Source: Stenotrophomonas rhizophila (GTDB lineage Bacteria; Pseudomonadota; Gammaproteobacteria; Xanthomonadales; Xanthomonadaceae). Taken from it: a DNA stretch of 64,000 bases. Of this stretch, positions 46,573 through 54,193 are shown piece after piece. Location of the stretch: positions 186,001 through 250,000 of the forward strand of contig NZ_VDQT01000003.1 of NCBI RefSeq assembly GCF_007667275.1, given 5' to 3'. Under the pieces are notes generated by a model, which saw only the letters and a list, made by a program, of their open reading frames with translations, had not been told where the DNA came from and ran no database searches. A program made the position numbers and the translations under genes. Position 1 is the first letter of the stretch; every line of letters starts with the position of its first letter.

Positions 46573-46940
46573 GCAAGCGTGCGGCGTCGGTCGACGCCGC
46601 GGCCGATGCCGCCGCGCAGGCCCGCGAGCGCATCCTGGCGGTGATCCGCGCCATTCCGCGCGGGCAGGTGATGGGCTATGGACAGGTGGCGGCCAAGGCC
46701 GGCCTGCCGGGCCGGGCGCGACTGACCGCGCGGGTGCTGGGCATGAACGACGACCCGGACCTGCCGTGGCACCGGGTGCTGCGTTCAGACGGCCGGATCG
46801 CAATGCCCGAGGGCTCGCGCGGCTGGCGCGAGCAGAACCAGCGGCTGCGCGCCGAAGGGGTGGCGATGGAACGCGGCCGGGTCCGGCACATGCCGCGCGG
46901 GGAAGGGGACCTGGACGCTGCGTTGTGGGGACCCCTCTAG
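46569..46940 (+). CDS. Alkyltransferase-like (ATL) protein of the MGMT family
   Basis: A 123-residue protein with the DNA-binding half of O6-alkylguanine-DNA alkyltransferases: VIRAIPRGQVMGYGQVAAKA, then PWHRVLRSDGRIAMPEGSRG. Where active enzymes have PCHRV, Trp replaces the catalytic Cys, which defines ATL proteins. They bind O6-alkylguanine and hand it to nucleotide excision repair. GTG 46569 overlaps the EamA stop. Confidence 0.9.
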   Translation: MSKRAASVDAAADAAAQARERILAVIRAIPRGQVMGYGQVAAKAGLPGRARLTARVLGMNDDPDLPWHRVLRSDGRIAMPEGSRGWREQNQRLRAEGVAMERGRVRHMPRGEGDLDAALWGPL

Positions 46941-46946
46941 GCGTTG

Positions 46947-46971
46947 GACGCCGGCCAACGGCCGGCGCTAC
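46947..46971 (-). repeat. GTAG-headed REP
   Basis: On the minus strand GTAGCGCCGGCCGTTGGCCG continues to GCGTC. It has the same core as the elements at 16437-16495. Confidence 0.75.
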
Positions 46972-47024
46972 CACGCCGCGCCTTCGGCGCGGCTATGATG
47001 GGCGCGGTTCCAAAGGATGCCCCC

Positions 47025-47693
47025 ATGTTCCCCCGACTGCCCACCGTCACCAAGGCACTGTTGATCGCCAACATCGTGCTGTTCCTGCTGCAGCAGCCGT
47101 TCCTGCTCGGCAACGGCACCTTCGAGCCGTTCATGCTGCAGCCCCTGCGCGGTGGGTTCGACCCGTTCTCGCCGGGCGGCAACTTCCAGCCGTGGCAGCT
47201 GCTCACTTATGGCTTCCTGCATGGCAGCTTCGGCCACCTGTTCTTCAACATGCTGGCGCTCTTCATGTTCGGTGCGCCGCTGGAACAGACCTGGGGCGAG
47301 AAGCGCTTCCTGATCTACTACCTGGTCTGCGTCGCGGGCGCCGGCGTATGCCAGCTGCTGGTGGGCGCGCTGATGACCGATCCGGCCACCGTGCTCGGCG
47401 CGTCCGGTGGCGTATTCGGCCTGTTGCTGGCCTACGGCATGTTGTTCCCCAACCAGCGCGTCATGCTGCTGTTCCCGCCCATCCCCATGAAGGCGCGCAC
47501 GTTCGTGATCGTGTTCGGTGTGATGGAACTGGTGTTGGGCGCCACCGGCTGGCAGCCCGGCGTGGCCCATTTCGCGCACCTCGGCGGTATGCTGTTCGGC
47601 TGGCTGCTGATCCGTTACTGGCGCGGCCAGCCGCCGTTCAAGCGGCGTCCGCCCGGTGGCCCGAAACGCCCCAATCACCTGCGCAGCGTGTAG
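47025..47693 (+). CDS. Rhomboid-family intramembrane serine protease
   Basis: A 222-residue membrane protein with six predicted helices. Catalytic Ser127 is in GASGGVFGLLLAYG and the paired His185 in AHFAHLGGMLFG. HLFFNMLALFMFG carries the conserved His and Asn of the oxyanion region. Rhomboids cut membrane proteins within or near their membrane segments. AAAGGA lies before ATG 47025. The C-terminal tail is strongly basic (FKRRPPGGPKRPNH). Downstream is a 360-bp gap with large inverted repeats. Confidence 0.93.
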   Translation: MFPRLPTVTKALLIANIVLFLLQQPFLLGNGTFEPFMLQPLRGGFDPFSPGGNFQPWQLLTYGFLHGSFGHLFFNMLALFMFGAPLEQTWGEKRFLIYYLVCVAGAGVCQLLVGALMTDPATVLGASGGVFGLLLAYGMLFPNQRVMLLFPPIPMKARTFVIVFGVMELVLGATGWQPGVAHFAHLGGMLFGWLLIRYWRGQPPFKRRPPGGPKRPNHLRSV

Positions 47694-47712
47694 CCCCTCG
47701 CGGACGAAAGGT

Positions 47713-47752
47713 GTCCCCGGCGTCGGCCTGCGGCCGACGCCTCCTCCTTTAC
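47713..47752. repeat. REP-like unit, copy 1
   Basis: It contains the perfect palindrome GGCGTCGGCC-TGC-GGCCGACGCC. Its reverse complement is repeated, slightly altered, at 47871-47912, within the loop of the large hairpin. Confidence 0.7.
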
Positions 47753-47830
47753 TTTGCCAGGGACCTACCGGCCGCGACGGGGCTCGGCTTGCGGTTGGCA
47801 ATGGAAAAGCAGATGTCGCGGTGCCACGCC

Positions 47831-47954
47831 GGTGGGGTGAGTGTGGGGCCGCCGTGCCCTTGTGGGCGAATTAAAAGGAGGAAGGTGGCGGCCGCAGGCC
47901 GACGCCGGGGGAAATTCGCCCACAAGGGCACGGCGGCCCCGCGCTCGCCCCACC
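47831..47954. repeat. 42-bp inverted repeat with a 40-base loop
   Basis: The left arm (47831-47872) and right arm (47913-47954) match over 42 bases with three differences. All three are T in the left arm opposite G in the right, so a plus-strand RNA would pair without a break (G-U pairs), while a minus-strand RNA would carry A-C mismatches. The loop contains a second copy of the REP-like unit. Confidence 0.85.
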
Positions 47955-48002
47955 GGCAACCGCGTCTGCTGCAGCGCGTGCTCCCCCACGAGGGGAGAAG
48001 AA

Positions 48003-48044
48003 CAAAAAAAAGGGGCGCTCGAAGGAGCGCCCCTTTTTGTTTTC
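48003..48044. terminator. Bidirectional terminator
   Basis: An A-rich tract, stem GGGGCGCTC / GAGCGCCCC with loop GAAG, then TTTTTGTTTT. It follows the M13 gene on the minus strand. Confidence 0.88.
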
Positions 48045-48057
48045 ACCAGCGCTGGAC

Positions 48058-50067
48058 TCAGCGCCAGACCTTGATCTGCTCCGCGTCCACGCGCTGCATC
48101 GGCTGGCCCGGCTTGCAGGTGTAGGTGGCGCCGAAGGCCGGCAGGTTCGACAGCGGGCCATTGGTGCGCCACTTGCCCGGGGCCATGGTGTCCGAGGTCA
48201 GGCGCTGCGCCGCTTCGTTCGGCGACAGCTGCTGCGGCCAAAGGCTGGCCCAGGCGCGGAAGAAGCCCTGCTGGGTGGCCGGCTTGGCGTCCGGTTCCGC
48301 TGCGCGGTAGGCCGCCCAGGCCAGCTCCAGGCCGGCCAGGTCGGCCAGGTTCTCTTCGCGGGTCAGCTGGCCGTTGACCTTCGCACCCTTGACGCCGGGG
48401 AAGTCGTAGCCGCTGAACTGCGCCGCCACGCGGCTGCCCAGCAGTTCCCACGCGGTCTTGTCGGCCGGCGTCCACCAGCTGCGCAGTTCGCCCTTGGCGT
48501 CCACCAGCGAGCCCTTGGCGTCGATCGCGCGGGTCAGCTCATGCGCGACCAGCGCGCCGTAGCTGCCGTACTTGTCGGCGTTGTCGGCCTTGGCATTGAA
48601 CACCGGGCCCTGCAGCACCGCGGCGGTGACGATCAGGCGGTTCTGCGCGATGTCATAGGCCAGCGCCGGCTGCTGCGGCAGCACGTCCCAGCGACGTTCC
48701 GCGTTGCCCTTGCCGATCCGCTTCATTTCTTCGCGGTGGCGCCAGGTCGAGGCGATCAGCATGTTGCTGCCGAAGCTGCCACGGCCCATCGGCTGCACGC
48801 TGTAATCGAGGTCGCGCAGCGGGGTGCCGATCTCGATCTTCAGCGCGGCCAGCTTGGCCTGCGCTTCGGCCTTGGCTTCGGCGCTCAGCCAGCTGCTGGC
48901 CTTGACCGATTCGATCTGGGTTTCGCGGATCTTGTCGGCGATCACCGCCGCCTGGCGGCGGTCCTCGGCCGACAGGTGGCGCGCGGCATACTCGCGGCCC
49001 AGCATCGGGCCGGCGGCAACGTTGATGGCATTGAGCACCTGCTCCCAGCGTGCCGGGGCCAGGGTCTCGCCACGGATCACGCGACCGCGGAACTCGAACT
49101 CGGCATCGCGGTAGGCCTTGGACAGGTAGGGCGCCATCGCGTCGCCCACGCGCCAGCGCAGGTAGGCCTTCCACTGCTCCGGCTTGATCCGGGTGACCAT
49201 GCCGTCGAGCTGCTTGAACAGTGCCGGGTCGGACAGCGAGACCAGGTCATCGCTGACGCCCTGCGCCTTGAGGAACGCCTCCAGCTGCAGGTTGCGGTAG
49301 CGGCTGTTGAGCTCCTTGGTGGAGATCGGCGCGTAGTTGTTGAACGGGTTGTTGATGCCGGCCAGCGACTGCGCGTTGCGCGCCAGCTCGGTTTCCAGCG
49401 CGATCACCGCCTGCGACTCGGCGTCCAGGTCGGCCGGCTTGGTGCCGGTCAGCGCCAGGATCTGCTTGACGTACGCACGGTAGCGCCCCATCAGGGCCAC
49501 CGTGTCGGCGTCGGTGCGGGTGTAGAACGCCGGGTCCGGCAGGCCCATGCCACCCTGCATGAAGTAACCGATGTGGCGGTCCAGTGCCTTCAGGTCGATG
49601 TCCGGGGCGAAGTTGAACGCAACCGGGATGCCGACCTGGTGCAGCGCGGCGATCGAGGCCGGCACGTCCTTGGCCTTCTTGATCGCATTGATGCGGGTCA
49701 GCAGCGGGGCGATCGGCTTGGAACCGTCGGCCTCCACGGCCGCTTCGTCCAGGCCGCTGGCCCAGAAGTCGCCCAGCAGCTTCTGCACGTTGCCCTGCGG
49801 CGACTGCATCGCACCGTCGAGCAGTTCACGCTGCTGCACGCGGGTACGTTCGGCCAGCTGGCCCAGGGCGGTGGTGGCGCCGGACTGCGGCGCCGGGTTG
49901 GCCTTCAACCAAGCGGCATTGGTGGCGTCGTGGAAATCGCTGCACTGCGCGCTGACCGCAGGCGCACGGCTGGCGGCCTTCTTTTTCGGGGCGGCGGAGG
50001 CGTCGGTGACGACCAGGGTGGCCAGGCCCAGGCCGAGGGCGATGGCAAGCGGACGAAGGTTGGGCAT
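48058..50067 (-). CDS. M13-family metallopeptidase homologue with a broken zinc motif (probable pseudo-peptidase)
   Basis: A 669-residue secreted protein (signal peptide ends DASAA) with the whole M13 (neprilysin/PepO) length. The zinc motif, normally HExxH, reads HELTR here (residues 509-513), so the second zinc ligand His is Arg. The substrate-binding NAYY-type motif is also changed (PALAYDIAQ), while the third-ligand motif remains as ENLADLAGLE. Catalysis as a normal M13 enzyme is unlikely. The neighbour upstream on the same strand is an intact M13 enzyme. ATG 50067 is chosen as the start of the signal peptide. Confidence 0.88.
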   Translation of the reverse strand: MPNLRPLAIALGLGLATLVVTDASAAPKKKAASRAPAVSAQCSDFHDATNAAWLKANPAPQSGATTALGQLAERTRVQQRELLDGAMQSPQGNVQKLLGDFWASGLDEAAVEADGSKPIAPLLTRINAIKKAKDVPASIAALHQVGIPVAFNFAPDIDLKALDRHIGYFMQGGMGLPDPAFYTRTDADTVALMGRYRAYVKQILALTGTKPADLDAESQAVIALETELARNAQSLAGINNPFNNYAPISTKELNSRYRNLQLEAFLKAQGVSDDLVSLSDPALFKQLDGMVTRIKPEQWKAYLRWRVGDAMAPYLSKAYRDAEFEFRGRVIRGETLAPARWEQVLNAINVAAGPMLGREYAARHLSAEDRRQAAVIADKIRETQIESVKASSWLSAEAKAEAQAKLAALKIEIGTPLRDLDYSVQPMGRGSFGSNMLIASTWRHREEMKRIGKGNAERRWDVLPQQPALAYDIAQNRLIVTAAVLQGPVFNAKADNADKYGSYGALVAHELTRAIDAKGSLVDAKGELRSWWTPADKTAWELLGSRVAAQFSGYDFPGVKGAKVNGQLTREENLADLAGLELAWAAYRAAEPDAKPATQQGFFRAWASLWPQQLSPNEAAQRLTSDTMAPGKWRTNGPLSNLPAFGATYTCKPGQPMQRVDAEQIKVWR

Positions 50068-50147
50068 GCGAAGCGAATCCAGGAGGATTGAAGACCGCGG
50101 AACTATAGCAAGCCCGCATGAAAACGCGGCATTCACCGACGCCGACG

Positions 50148-50172
50148 GTAGCCCCGGCCGTTGGCCGGCAAC
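50148..50172 (+). repeat. GTAG-headed REP
   Basis: GTAGCCCCGGCCGTTGGCCG continues to GCAAC. It lies between the two M13 genes. Confidence 0.7.
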
Positions 50173-50181
50173 CGACCAAAC

Positions 50182-50213
50182 ACGAAGGCCCGGGCGTTTG
50201 CCCGGGCCTTCGT
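50182..50213 (-). terminator. Hairpin after the intact M13 gene
   Basis: ACGAAGGCCCGGGC / GCCCGGGCCTTCGT forms a 14-bp stem. The T tract on the minus strand is weak (GTGTTTGG), so termination may be incomplete. Confidence 0.6.
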
Positions 50214-50246
50214 GCGCATTCACGCATCACGCAGGAACGTGATGGA

Positions 50247-52364
50247 TTACCAGATCACCACCTGCTTGTCGCCGGCGCGGACCATCGGCGAACCCGGCTT
50301 GCACTCGAACGCCTTCGCGAAGGTCGGCAGGTTCGACGGTGCGCCCATGGCACGGAACGCGGCCGGGGCGTGCGGATCGGTCTTCAGGCGGACCGCCGCG
50401 TTTTCCGGGGTGTACTTGGTGCGCCACACGGTCGCCCAGTTGAAGAAGAAGCGCTGGTCGCGGCTGAAGCCGTCGACCTTCGGGTCTTCCTTGCCGGCCG
50501 ATGCCTTCTGCAGCGCATCGTAGGCCGTGGCCAGGCCACCCAGGTCGGCGATGTTCTCGCCCAGGGTCAGCTTGCCGTTGACCGCCTGGTCGCCGACCTT
50601 GTACCCGTCGAACTGGTTGACCAGCTTGCCGGTCAGGCCGCTGAAGTTCCTGGTGTCGGCCTCGCTCCACCAGTTCTCGAAGTTGCCGGTCGGCCCGAAG
50701 CGGCTGCCCTGGTCGTCGTAGCCGTGGGTCATCTCATGGCCGATCACCGCGCCGATGCCGCCGTAGTTCAGCGCGTCGTCGGCCTTCGGGTCGAAGAACG
50801 GCGGTTGCAGGATGGCGGCTGGGAACACGATCTCGTTCTGCAGCGGGTTGTAGTACGCGTTGACCGTCTGCGGGGTCATGCCCCACTCGGTCTTGTCGAC
50901 CGGCTTGCCGATCTTGGACAGCGCGAACTTGTAGTTGAACTCGTTGGCCGCACGCACGTTGCCGAAGTAGCTGTCACGGCCGGTGGTCAGCCCGCTCCAG
51001 TCGCGCCACTTGTCCGGGTAGCCGATCTTCGGGGTGAAGGTTTCCCACTTGGCGATGGCCTTGGCCTTGGTTTCGTCACTCATCCAGGTCAGGCCCTGGA
51101 TGCGCTCCTTGAGCGCGGCGGCCAGGTTCTTGACCAGCTCTTCCATCTTGGCCTTGGACTCGGGCGAGAAGGCGACCTTGACGTACAGCTGGCCGAACGC
51201 TTCGCCGGCATCGTTTTCGATGGTGCCGAGCACGCGCTTCCAACGCGGCTTCATTTCCTTCTGGCCGTTGAGGGTCTTGCCGTAGAACTGGAAGTTCTCA
51301 TCGGCGAAGGCGTCGGACAGGTACGGCGAGGCGCCGTCGATGGTGCGGAAACGCAGGTACGAACGCCACACCGAAGGATCGGTATCGGCCAGCGCCTTGC
51401 TCACTTCCTGGTGGAAGCTGGGAATGGCCAGCGAGAACTTCTCCGGCGCGGCGATGCCCTGCGCCTTGAAGAATTCGGTCCAGCTGAAGTTCGGGGTGAG
51501 CTTGTCGGCGTCGGCGACGCTGACCGGGTTGTAGTACAGCGAGACATCGCGCGACAGCTGTTCGCTGGACTTGGATGCCTTGGCCAGGCGGGTTTCGAAC
51601 TTGATCACATCGGCGGCCTGCTTGGCCGCGTCGGCGGCTGCGACGCCGGAGAGTTCCAGCACCTTGGCCACGTGGGCCTGGTAGGCCTTCAGCTTGTCGG
51701 CGTTCCTGGCGTCGGTGTAATAAGTGGTGTCCGGCAGGCCGAGGCCGCCCTGGCTCGCATAGGCGATGTTCTGCGAGGAATTCTTGAAGTCCGCCTCCGG
51801 GCCGAAGCCGAACAGAACGTTCTCGCCCTTGGCGGCGCTGGTGCGCAGGTAGTTGGCGATGGCGTCCTTGTCCTGCAGGCCGTCGATCGCGGCCAGGTCG
51901 GCCTTGATCGGCTCGATGCCCTGCGCGTTGATCTTGGCTTCGTCCATGCCGGTGGCCCAGAAGTCGCCGACGATCTTTTCAATGCCGGTCGGGTTCTTCA
52001 CCGCCGCGACCTGTTCGGCCAGCTGGTGCTGCACGGCGACCGAGCGCTCGTCGAGGATGGTGAAGGCGCCCCAGCTGGTGCGGTCGGCCGGGATTTCGTT
52101 GGCGGCCAGCCACTTGCTGTTCACGTAATCGCCGAACGCGGTGCAGGCGTCCAGGCTCGGGTCCAGGTCGGACGGGTGGAACGCGTTGTACGCCGGCAGC
52201 TTGGCTTCATCGAGCTTGAACTCGGTCGCGGCCGGGGCAGCGGCAGTCGGGGTGGCGGTGGAGGCCGCGCCGTCCGTAGCCGGGGTTTCGGTCTTGCTGC
52301 AGCCGACCAGGGCGGCCGAAACGGCCAGGGTCAGCAGAACCATCTTGGGAGTGCGAGAGATCAC
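50247..52364 (-). CDS. M13-family zinc metallopeptidase, predicted lipoprotein
   Basis: A 705-residue M13 peptidase. Lipobox LVGC gives a membrane anchor, followed by an acidic/Ala-rich linker. The zinc motif HEMTH (His543, His547) and GENIADLGGL with the third ligand Glu are intact, and the substrate motif NAYYNP is normal. It should cut oligopeptides in the periplasm. GTG 52364 has GGAGG upstream. It precedes its degenerate paralogue on the same strand. Confidence 0.93.
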   Translation of the reverse strand: MISRTPKMVLLTLAVSAALVGCSKTETPATDGAASTATPTAAAPAATEFKLDEAKLPAYNAFHPSDLDPSLDACTAFGDYVNSKWLAANEIPADRTSWGAFTILDERSVAVQHQLAEQVAAVKNPTGIEKIVGDFWATGMDEAKINAQGIEPIKADLAAIDGLQDKDAIANYLRTSAAKGENVLFGFGPEADFKNSSQNIAYASQGGLGLPDTTYYTDARNADKLKAYQAHVAKVLELSGVAAADAAKQAADVIKFETRLAKASKSSEQLSRDVSLYYNPVSVADADKLTPNFSWTEFFKAQGIAAPEKFSLAIPSFHQEVSKALADTDPSVWRSYLRFRTIDGASPYLSDAFADENFQFYGKTLNGQKEMKPRWKRVLGTIENDAGEAFGQLYVKVAFSPESKAKMEELVKNLAAALKERIQGLTWMSDETKAKAIAKWETFTPKIGYPDKWRDWSGLTTGRDSYFGNVRAANEFNYKFALSKIGKPVDKTEWGMTPQTVNAYYNPLQNEIVFPAAILQPPFFDPKADDALNYGGIGAVIGHEMTHGYDDQGSRFGPTGNFENWWSEADTRNFSGLTGKLVNQFDGYKVGDQAVNGKLTLGENIADLGGLATAYDALQKASAGKEDPKVDGFSRDQRFFFNWATVWRTKYTPENAAVRLKTDPHAPAAFRAMGAPSNLPTFAKAFECKPGSPMVRAGDKQVVIW

Positions 52365-52544
52365 GTGTTGGCCTCCGGGCCGAAGAATCTTTCAGGATGG
52401 CCCCAGCGGGGCCGTGGGCCAGACGATACGCCGCTGGACGGGCCTGCAAGGGTGTCGAAGGTCATGGCCGAAGGCAAGCCGGTGCCCCGCACGGCATGCC
52501 GCCAGCGGGGGACAAGCCACCGGGTACCGGTGTATACAGCCTGC

Positions 52545-54140
52545 ATGGGCACTTCCAACACGCGCGAGTGGGATGCGGTCATCATCGGCGGGGGGCACAA
52601 CGGCCTGGTCTGCGCAGCCTACCTGGCCCGGGCCGGGCGGCGGGTGCTGGTGCTGGAACGCCGCAGCGTGATGGGCGGGGCGGCCGTCACCGAGGAGTTC
52701 CACCCCGGATTCCGCAATTCGGTGGCTTCCTATACGGTGTCGCTGCTGCAGCCGCGCATCATCCGCGAGCTGGCCCTGGCCGAGCACGGGCTGCGCGTGG
52801 TGCCGCGGCGGATCAACAACTTCCTGCCTTTGGACGGCAATTACCTGCTCGCCGGCGCCGGCCTGACCCAGGCCGAAGTGGCGCGTTTCTCCGCGCGCGA
52901 CGCCGAACGCCTGCCGGCCTTCGAACGGCGCCTGGAAACGTTTGCCGATGTGCTGCGCGACGTGGCCCTGCAGGCACCCCCGAACCTGGGCGAGGGCCAT
53001 TGGCTGAGCCAGCTGCCGGCGCTGTGGCAGGCCGGGCAGCTCGGTCGCCGCCTGCATGGGCTGCCAGCGGCGCTGCGCCAGGAACTGCTGGACCTGTTCA
53101 CCATCTCCGCAGCGGAATACCTGGACCGCTGGTTCGACAGCGCGCCGATCAAGGCACTGTTCGGTTTCGACGGCATTGTCGGCAACTACGCCAGTCCCGA
53201 AGCGCCGGGCAGCGCCTATGTCCTGCTGCACCACGCGTTCGGCGAAAGCAACGGGGTCAAGGGAGCGTGGGGCCACGCCATCGGTGGCATGGGCGCGATC
53301 ACCCAGGCGATGGCGCGTTCTGCGATGGCCGCCGGCGCGACGCTGCGGACCGATGCCGGGGTGCGTCGCGTGCGGGTCGAGCAGGGCCGCGCGGTCGGCG
53401 TGGAAACGCTGCAGGGCGAGGTGATCCGTGCACGCGCCGTGGTCGCCAACGTCAACCCCAAACTGCTCTACGAACAGCTGCTGGCGCCGGACCAGGTGCC
53501 GATCGCCACGCGCGAGCGCATGGCCAACTGGCGCTGCGGTTCGGGGACGTTCCGGATGAACGTGGCGCTGTCGGCGCTGCCGTCGTTCACGGTGCTGCCC
53601 GGGGCAGGGGACCACCTCACCGCCGGCATCATCATCGCGCCGAGCCTGGCTTACATGGAGCGGGCCTACCATGACGCCCGCCAGTTCGGGTGGTCGCGAC
53701 AGCCCATCGTGGAACTGCTGATTCCCAGTACCCTGGACGATACGCTCGCGCCGCCCGGCCAGCATGTGGCCAGCCTGTTCTGCCAGCACGTGGCACCGGA
53801 ACTCCCCGACGGGCGCAGCTGGGACGATCACCGGGAAGAAGTGGCCGACCTGATGATCGCCACCGTGGAGCGGCACGCGCCGGGCTTCAGCGCATTGGTG
53901 CTCGGGCGCCAGGCGCTGAGTCCGCTGGACCTGGAACGTACCTTCGGGCTGATCGGTGGCGACATCTTCCATGGCGCGCTGAGCCTCAACCAGCTGTTCA
54001 GTGCACGGCCGATGCTGGGCCAGGCAAACTACCGGGGCGCGCTGCCCGGGCTCTACCTGTGCGGGGCGGGAACCCATCCCGGTGGCGGCGTCACCGGCGC
54101 GCCGGGACACAACGCGGCCAAGGTCATCCTGGCCGGCTGA
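52545..54140 (+). CDS. FAD-dependent oxidoreductase, PYROXD2/phytoene-desaturase type
   Basis: A 531-residue flavoprotein with an N-terminal dinucleotide fold AVIIGGGHNGLVCAAYLARA (residues 12-31) and a C-terminal FAD-contact motif GLYLCGAGTHPGGGVTGAPG. It belongs to the PYROXD2-like group of the carotenoid-desaturase superfamily, whose bacterial substrates are unknown. No carotenoid genes are near. The open frame extends far upstream across the M13 gene on the other strand, which is a shadow; ATG 52545 is the natural start. Confidence 0.9.
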   Translation: MGTSNTREWDAVIIGGGHNGLVCAAYLARAGRRVLVLERRSVMGGAAVTEEFHPGFRNSVASYTVSLLQPRIIRELALAEHGLRVVPRRINNFLPLDGNYLLAGAGLTQAEVARFSARDAERLPAFERRLETFADVLRDVALQAPPNLGEGHWLSQLPALWQAGQLGRRLHGLPAALRQELLDLFTISAAEYLDRWFDSAPIKALFGFDGIVGNYASPEAPGSAYVLLHHAFGESNGVKGAWGHAIGGMGAITQAMARSAMAAGATLRTDAGVRRVRVEQGRAVGVETLQGEVIRARAVVANVNPKLLYEQLLAPDQVPIATRERMANWRCGSGTFRMNVALSALPSFTVLPGAGDHLTAGIIIAPSLAYMERAYHDARQFGWSRQPIVELLIPSTLDDTLAPPGQHVASLFCQHVAPELPDGRSWDDHREEVADLMIATVERHAPGFSALVLGRQALSPLDLERTFGLIGGDIFHGALSLNQLFSARPMLGQANYRGALPGLYLCGAGTHPGGGVTGAPGHNAAKVILAG

Positions 54141-54193
54141 AACGGGATCGGCCACCCGAAGGTGGCCGATGCCGGTCAACCTGGCTGCAGCGT

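Larger units (their letters stand above)
47694..48057. other. Gene-free region dominated by nested inverted repeats
   Basis: No credible gene. It contains two inverted copies of a 40-bp REP-like unit (47713-47752 and 47871-47912), a 42-bp inverted repeat that encloses the second copy, and a terminator at 48003-48044. Confidence 0.75.

Noticed and set aside
50118..52544. An upstream extension of the FAD-dependent oxidoreductase as one large protein of 1340 residues
   Set aside because: The extension is antisense to the intact M13 gene, and the dinucleotide-binding fold starts right after ATG 52545. There is no fusion.
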